This document shows positions 60,182 to 64,000 of a DNA stretch of 64,000 bases, piece by piece. Below the pieces are notes generated by a model, which did not search any database, had not been told where the DNA came from, and saw only the letters and a list, made by a program, of their open reading frames with translations. Source of the stretch: Thelephora terrestris (taxonomy: Eukaryota; Basidiomycota; Agaricomycetes; Thelephorales; Thelephoraceae); NCBI GenBank assembly GCA_015956445.1, contig WIUZ02000016.1:496001-560000 (forward strand), given 5' to 3'. Position 1 is the first letter of the stretch. Every line of letters begins with the position of its first letter. The position numbers and the translations under genes were made by a program.

Positions 60182-61754
60182 CAGTGAGGTGGATGAAACG
60201 CGTTGCGTCACGCGTCTGTCACGGCGCACGCGTTGTTCACCCTGCGACCATCATCGACGCTAATGCCCTCGCTGTTCGGACAGCTCCTTAGTGCCTTCCG
60301 CGTTATCGATGTATTCCACACGTTCCAAAACACTGGGCGAAGCCAACCAAGAGACCCACGTCGGGTTGATAAGGGTCCCGGAAAACCGATAGATGGGGTC
60401 AAATAAGACGTGATGCTGATGTCACTCGACGTATTCGCGAGCATGCTCCTCAAAACCCAGGAGACGTCTTCTCCTGGGCTCTGCTCCGGGGGGATCTAAC
60501 TTACGTTGACCCAACGTACTTCAATGGGTTCCACAAAGGCTCTAATTAGTCCCTCCATGTTTGTTACCACTGGTTCGAGGTCGCACCCCGCTCTACTTGA
60601 TCAAATCTTGAACAGCTACATGTGTGGTCCAGGTGAACAGATATAAGATTCACTCGGGTCACGCTCAGAGATCGCGCCTCGCAAGATGTCATTCAACGAG
60701 TCCATCCCCACTGGTGCGACGGAGGCCTTTTATCCTCTATCACCCCATTGTCACTCCACGATGACAAGGGCGATTGGTTAAGACCCAATCGAATCGCCGC
60801 CTTGGATGTCGTAGAACTAATCGCCCAGACTTGTCTCCCACGATTGTGGTTATTCACTCTCCAAGCCATATCTGTCATGCCGTCGTGGGACTAACTAATT
60901 ACCCTGGCACTTGACCTCGATGAATCCTCTCCAACTTATCTCAAACTCTGATCTTCGAGCACTTTCACTGCCTGCTTACCCAGTTCCCGGAGATCAGGCG
61001 GTAGTTTAGTACCCCAGTCCACTTGCGGCACTTGTCAAACCTCCGCTCGGCAGACCGGCTCTTTCGCGTGGTTGGACCTGGGTTGGACTAACTATCGGAC
61101 CGACTTGGTGTCCCTATATCCCAGGGGTCTAGAAAAAATTTATGCTATGGTTCCATCGCATTCATTCTAGAGCGCGCGTGTATTTTTGACATAAGCCTCT
61201 CCACAAACCTCCCAGGGCCCACTGGTCTCGATGACACATATAAACGTTGGACCGCTCCAGTGTGGCGTTGTCCCGAAGGTTTTCTTCAGCGGAGCCGGAC
61301 TACGTGCAAAAACGAAACCCCGGCAGGCTTCGATTCCCGCGCCTAGAACTAGCTGCCTTCAAGTTGAACGTTCACAATCACGACTGGGGACCCTTATTGA
61401 CATACCTCCGACGGCCAGGACAGTTCACTCAGGATTGGAGGACCTACTCACACGGTGGGTTTGGTTGGGGGGCCCAGCCGCGATGTCTGAATCTCTTTCT
61501 TCATACTGGGGCGGGTTCGAGGCTTCAGCTTCGATGTCCTCGAGGAGGCGCCTACCTAGCTCAAGCACTTCGGATGATCAGAAGCTTCGAGTACTCAATT
61601 GAACGGTCTCAACGATGCCCGCTCTTCTTGGAGTTTCGGGGGGCGCTCGCAACACGTAACAGAGTCCACTTTATCAAGCCGCATTCTAGACGTACAGTGT
61701 GATCTAAAGATTTCAAGGTGAAAGCTACAGAGACAAAACAAAAGAAAGCAACAT
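60182..61754. other. Decayed stretch between PRI2 and Zn2Cys6 gene
   Basis: No intact gene. Plus-strand pieces at 60655-60890 (VTLRDRASQDVIQ...RIAALDVVELIAQTC) and about 61330-61700 (LNVHNHDWGPLLTYL) have the flavour of F-box/leucine-rich proteins of mushrooms, but stops and shifts separate them. I regard this as a relic with low certainty. The left end contains the PRI2 promoter. Confidence 0.35.
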
Positions 61755-63265
61755 TCACGGCATGGAGTGGAGCTTCTCTCCCTCTGGGAGGCGGTGTTGC
61801 AACTCGACCAACCTCTTTGCAGCCTCTCCCTCCTCGAATAACTGCTCAAGGAACCCGTCCGAGAATGACTTGTCCTGAGAATCCGTGCTCGACGCAGCAT
61901 CACCAGCATCCTGACGTCCATGATGAGAAAGAAGGTAAAGATCTACAAGCTCCTCCATGCGCGATAAGTGATCTTCCGTGTCCCCGGTAGCAGAAATTTT
62001 GTGGGAATCAAACGGCGTCGCATGAGAAACAGGAACCTGTGAGGATGGGATGCTGGGACCGAGAGCCTGCTCCGTATTGGACCTGTCGATTGAGGTTGTC
62101 AACTCAGCCGGGGTGATGGGCAAAGATCCTGTCTCTGATGATTGGGAAGTTGAACGAGACCCCAGAGTGGAGGCAAACGGAGTAGTAACAAGGGATGATG
62201 ACACAGTGCTGGGGGGAGGGAACTGTGTGTCCAAGGGGAGAACTGTGATATGAGCAGCGTGCGGTTTAGTTTCGTCGTCGAGGCATTTTTGCAGGGCGAT
62301 ATCCAAGGCGTTTCGCTCCTCCCCCAAGTCTGAGCCCTGGAATTCAGGCATTTCAGTGGCCGCAAGGGCACTTGAAAACGACCATGAGCCAGGACAGCAG
62401 GTGACGGGATTCAGAAAACATACCCTCCGTTTACAAAACTCGGCTCCAATCCGTCCACAACCACATCCGACTCTGAGTGCGACTCTACCCCAGCGACCTC
62501 GATAGGTGCCTCCGGTTTATTCGTTCTGCGGGGCAGAGTGCTAAACTTTGGAGTAACCGGAAGCATTGTAATCTGACGCTTTGCCGCAGCGGTTTGGTGC
62601 GGGGGTTTGGTCAATTCTACCACAAGTGGGACGCCCGTCGAGGATTCAACGGTTGGGCGTTGCTCAAAAGATGACTGGGGAGGATACTCGGAAACAGCAC
62701 GGAGCAAGGATGTTTCAGGATGATATCGTACAGCCCATGTTTCGTCAAGTTCCAGTAGAGGGTTTCCTGAGGCACAAGTTGCCGATAAAGATTCCACAGG
62801 TGGACCAGATCCCCCCTCTCTGATGCGGTTCCCGTCAAGTCTCCTCCCCTGAGGTCTGCGACGGCCGGTGGGGGCACCCTCTAGGTACAAACAAAGCATT
62901 CCGTTCTTGTGGCATCGGGTACACGACGGAAGGTCCCTCGAGCATCGGCTCCCTTTTTCGGCAACACAGTTTTCGCAACGACTAGGAGATTTCGCCGCAC
63001 ACAAAAGCTCATCGGAAGAGACACGGTGAGAGTCTCGATGGGTAGTAGGAGATGCGCCAGAGCTAGCTTTCCTTGGCCGCAAGTTGTAGGGACCGGTCGC
63101 CCGGGAAGGCCTTTCACGTTTGATCCTAAGAGCCCCTATCGCCACGTCTGAGGCAGAGAGCGAAGGCAAGGGAGCAAGGAGAAGTATTTCCATCTGGTCA
63201 ATCGCCGCGACCAGCCAATCCTGTACCCGTCCTGGGCAAGACAAAGGGAGACGCTTGGCATCCAT
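61755..63265 (-). CDS. Zn2Cys6-type transcription factor
   Basis: Two exons (63265-62424, 62370-61755; 53-bp intron, GTATGT...TCAAG) give 485 aa. Near residue 95 is a binuclear zinc cluster, CENCVAEKGSRC followed by SRDLPSCTRCHKNGMLC (C-x2-C-x7-C-x6-C-x2-C-x6-C). It is close to the standard spacing, with one extra residue in the first loop. A basic stretch follows (GRRRPQGRRLDG). The rest is low in complexity, rich in Ser/Thr/Pro, and no fungal-specific middle homology domain is visible. The second exon ends LPEGEKLHSMP. It is likely a nuclear DNA-binding regulator; its targets are unknown. Confidence 0.82.
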
Positions 63266-63900
63266 CAGATATACAAAGCTGAGCGTGGAAGGAGAGAGAA
63301 AGGGGATGAAATCGGATCAATCGGTAAGCAAAGCTTTATCGCGCTTATAAGTACCGATCGAGTTTCCAATCATCCCCGTCTGCAAGCTTCGAACAAGTTG
63401 CAGGTACGTCGAGGGAGCAGGAAACCAAAGAGGATTGCGAAACACCATCAAAAGAACGTAAGCTTATTTCCCAGCCCTGGTTTCCAAAGCCACATGAAGG
63501 TTTGATCCGCCCCGAAGTCCACTTCTAGTCAAAAACACGCTCAACCAAATGTCCTTCAGGAGGGAGGAAACATTTGATTACAGATGACAAAGACGTGCGT
63601 TTGTGCAATCCAGAACGGTAGAATGAATGGGTATAAACGCGTGAAGAACTGGATCAACATTAAGAGGGCTAGTACCGCGGACCAGGTTAACACGATGAAC
63701 TAAGTAAGGATGTAGAGAAAGCGAGACCAAACAGAAAAGCAAAAGGCGGAACCGAGATCCGGGTCGTAACGTAGATGAGACGAAGTGAGAACATGAACTG
63801 CTATGCTAGCGTTCCCATGACATGATTCATGAGGTGATGAGAAAGGAGGAAACACCTGGGAAACTATTCGTAACGAGTCATCGCCATCGCATCCGGCCAC
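63266..63900. other. Intergenic region
   Basis: It holds the upstream region of the Zn2Cys6 gene and, at its right end, the 3' UTR of the gene that ends at 63901. Nothing else is recognised. Confidence 0.4.
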
Positions 63901-64000
63901 TCAGGCAGCGGCGACCACGGGAGCGGGAGTAGCGTCAATGACCTTGGGGGGCTCGTTGGTCTCCTCGGTTTCTTTCTGAACAACCTCGGCGTTTGCAGGA
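63901..64000 (-). CDS. 3' end of a gene leaving the right edge
   Basis: The minus strand is open from the window edge to TGA at 63901-63903 and reads NAEVVQKETEETNEPP and then KVIDATPAPVVAAA. The Glu/Thr- and Ala/Pro-rich composition and codon use look like a real C-terminus. The protein cannot be named from 32 residues. Confidence 0.55.
   Translation of the reverse strand, partial: PANAEVVQKETEETNEPPKVIDATPAPVVAAA

Noticed and set aside
60572-60600. Possible tRNA B-box (GGTTCGAGG)
   Set aside because: No matching A-box or foldable cloverleaf nearby.

Overview
The window looks like accessory DNA from a mushroom-forming basidiomycete (Agaricomycetes). Evidence: dense genes with many 49-80 bp introns carrying GTRNGT donors, CTNAC-like branch sites and NAG acceptors, plus families typical of this group (STAND/NLR proteins with TPR tails, a FunK1 kinase, DUF6533 membrane proteins, a short WC-2 with PAS and GATA finger). 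No prokaryotic feature, CRISPR array or convincing RNA gene was seen.

Left part, 1-40.5 kb: a tandem array of NLR-like genes, all on the minus strand, built from repeated segments. Four copies can be spliced into full-length products: NLR-1 (7838-10719, 885 aa), NLR-2 (15895-18859, 916 aa), NLR-3 (26999-29938, 908 aa) and NLR-4 (32719-35534, 866 aa). Each has four small 5' exons coding a helical N-terminal domain and one large exon coding a P-loop STAND NTPase and a TPR tail. Three copies are broken (psi-1 1381-3911, psi-2 11554-14072, psi-3 21776-24724), one is cut by the left edge, and one 5' relic lies near 38.5 kb. Two unrelated-looking N-terminal types are combined with near-identical NTPase/TPR bodies, which points to 5' exon exchange. 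Head to head with the broken copies lie duplicated pieces of a copper-fist transcription factor (Cuf1-like). They keep the C-terminal copper-sensing cysteine motif and lack the DNA-binding copper fist. In the first repeat this piece is gone and a 1.2-kb palindromic element sits in its place. A 983-bp CACTG-ended element with a clean 3-bp target duplication lies next to it, and a third terminal-inverted-repeat element is at 35770-36237. The long spacers carry further repeated, decayed sequence of unknown origin.

Middle, 41.5-50.4 kb: an intact FunK1-type kinase gene on the plus strand, then a direct duplication of about 3.2 kb, each copy holding one minus-strand DUF6533 multipass membrane protein gene.

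Right part, 50.9-64 kb: an ordinary gene-dense region. It has wc-2 (blue-light/GATA factor), an SRPK-like kinase, a small two-exon gene of unknown function, NSE1 (SMC5/6 complex), CHO1 (phosphatidylserine synthase), PRI2 (primase large subunit), a decayed stretch, a Zn2Cys6 regulator, and the 3' end of a gene leaving the right edge. The boundary between fluid array and conserved housekeeping genes falls at about 50-51 kb.
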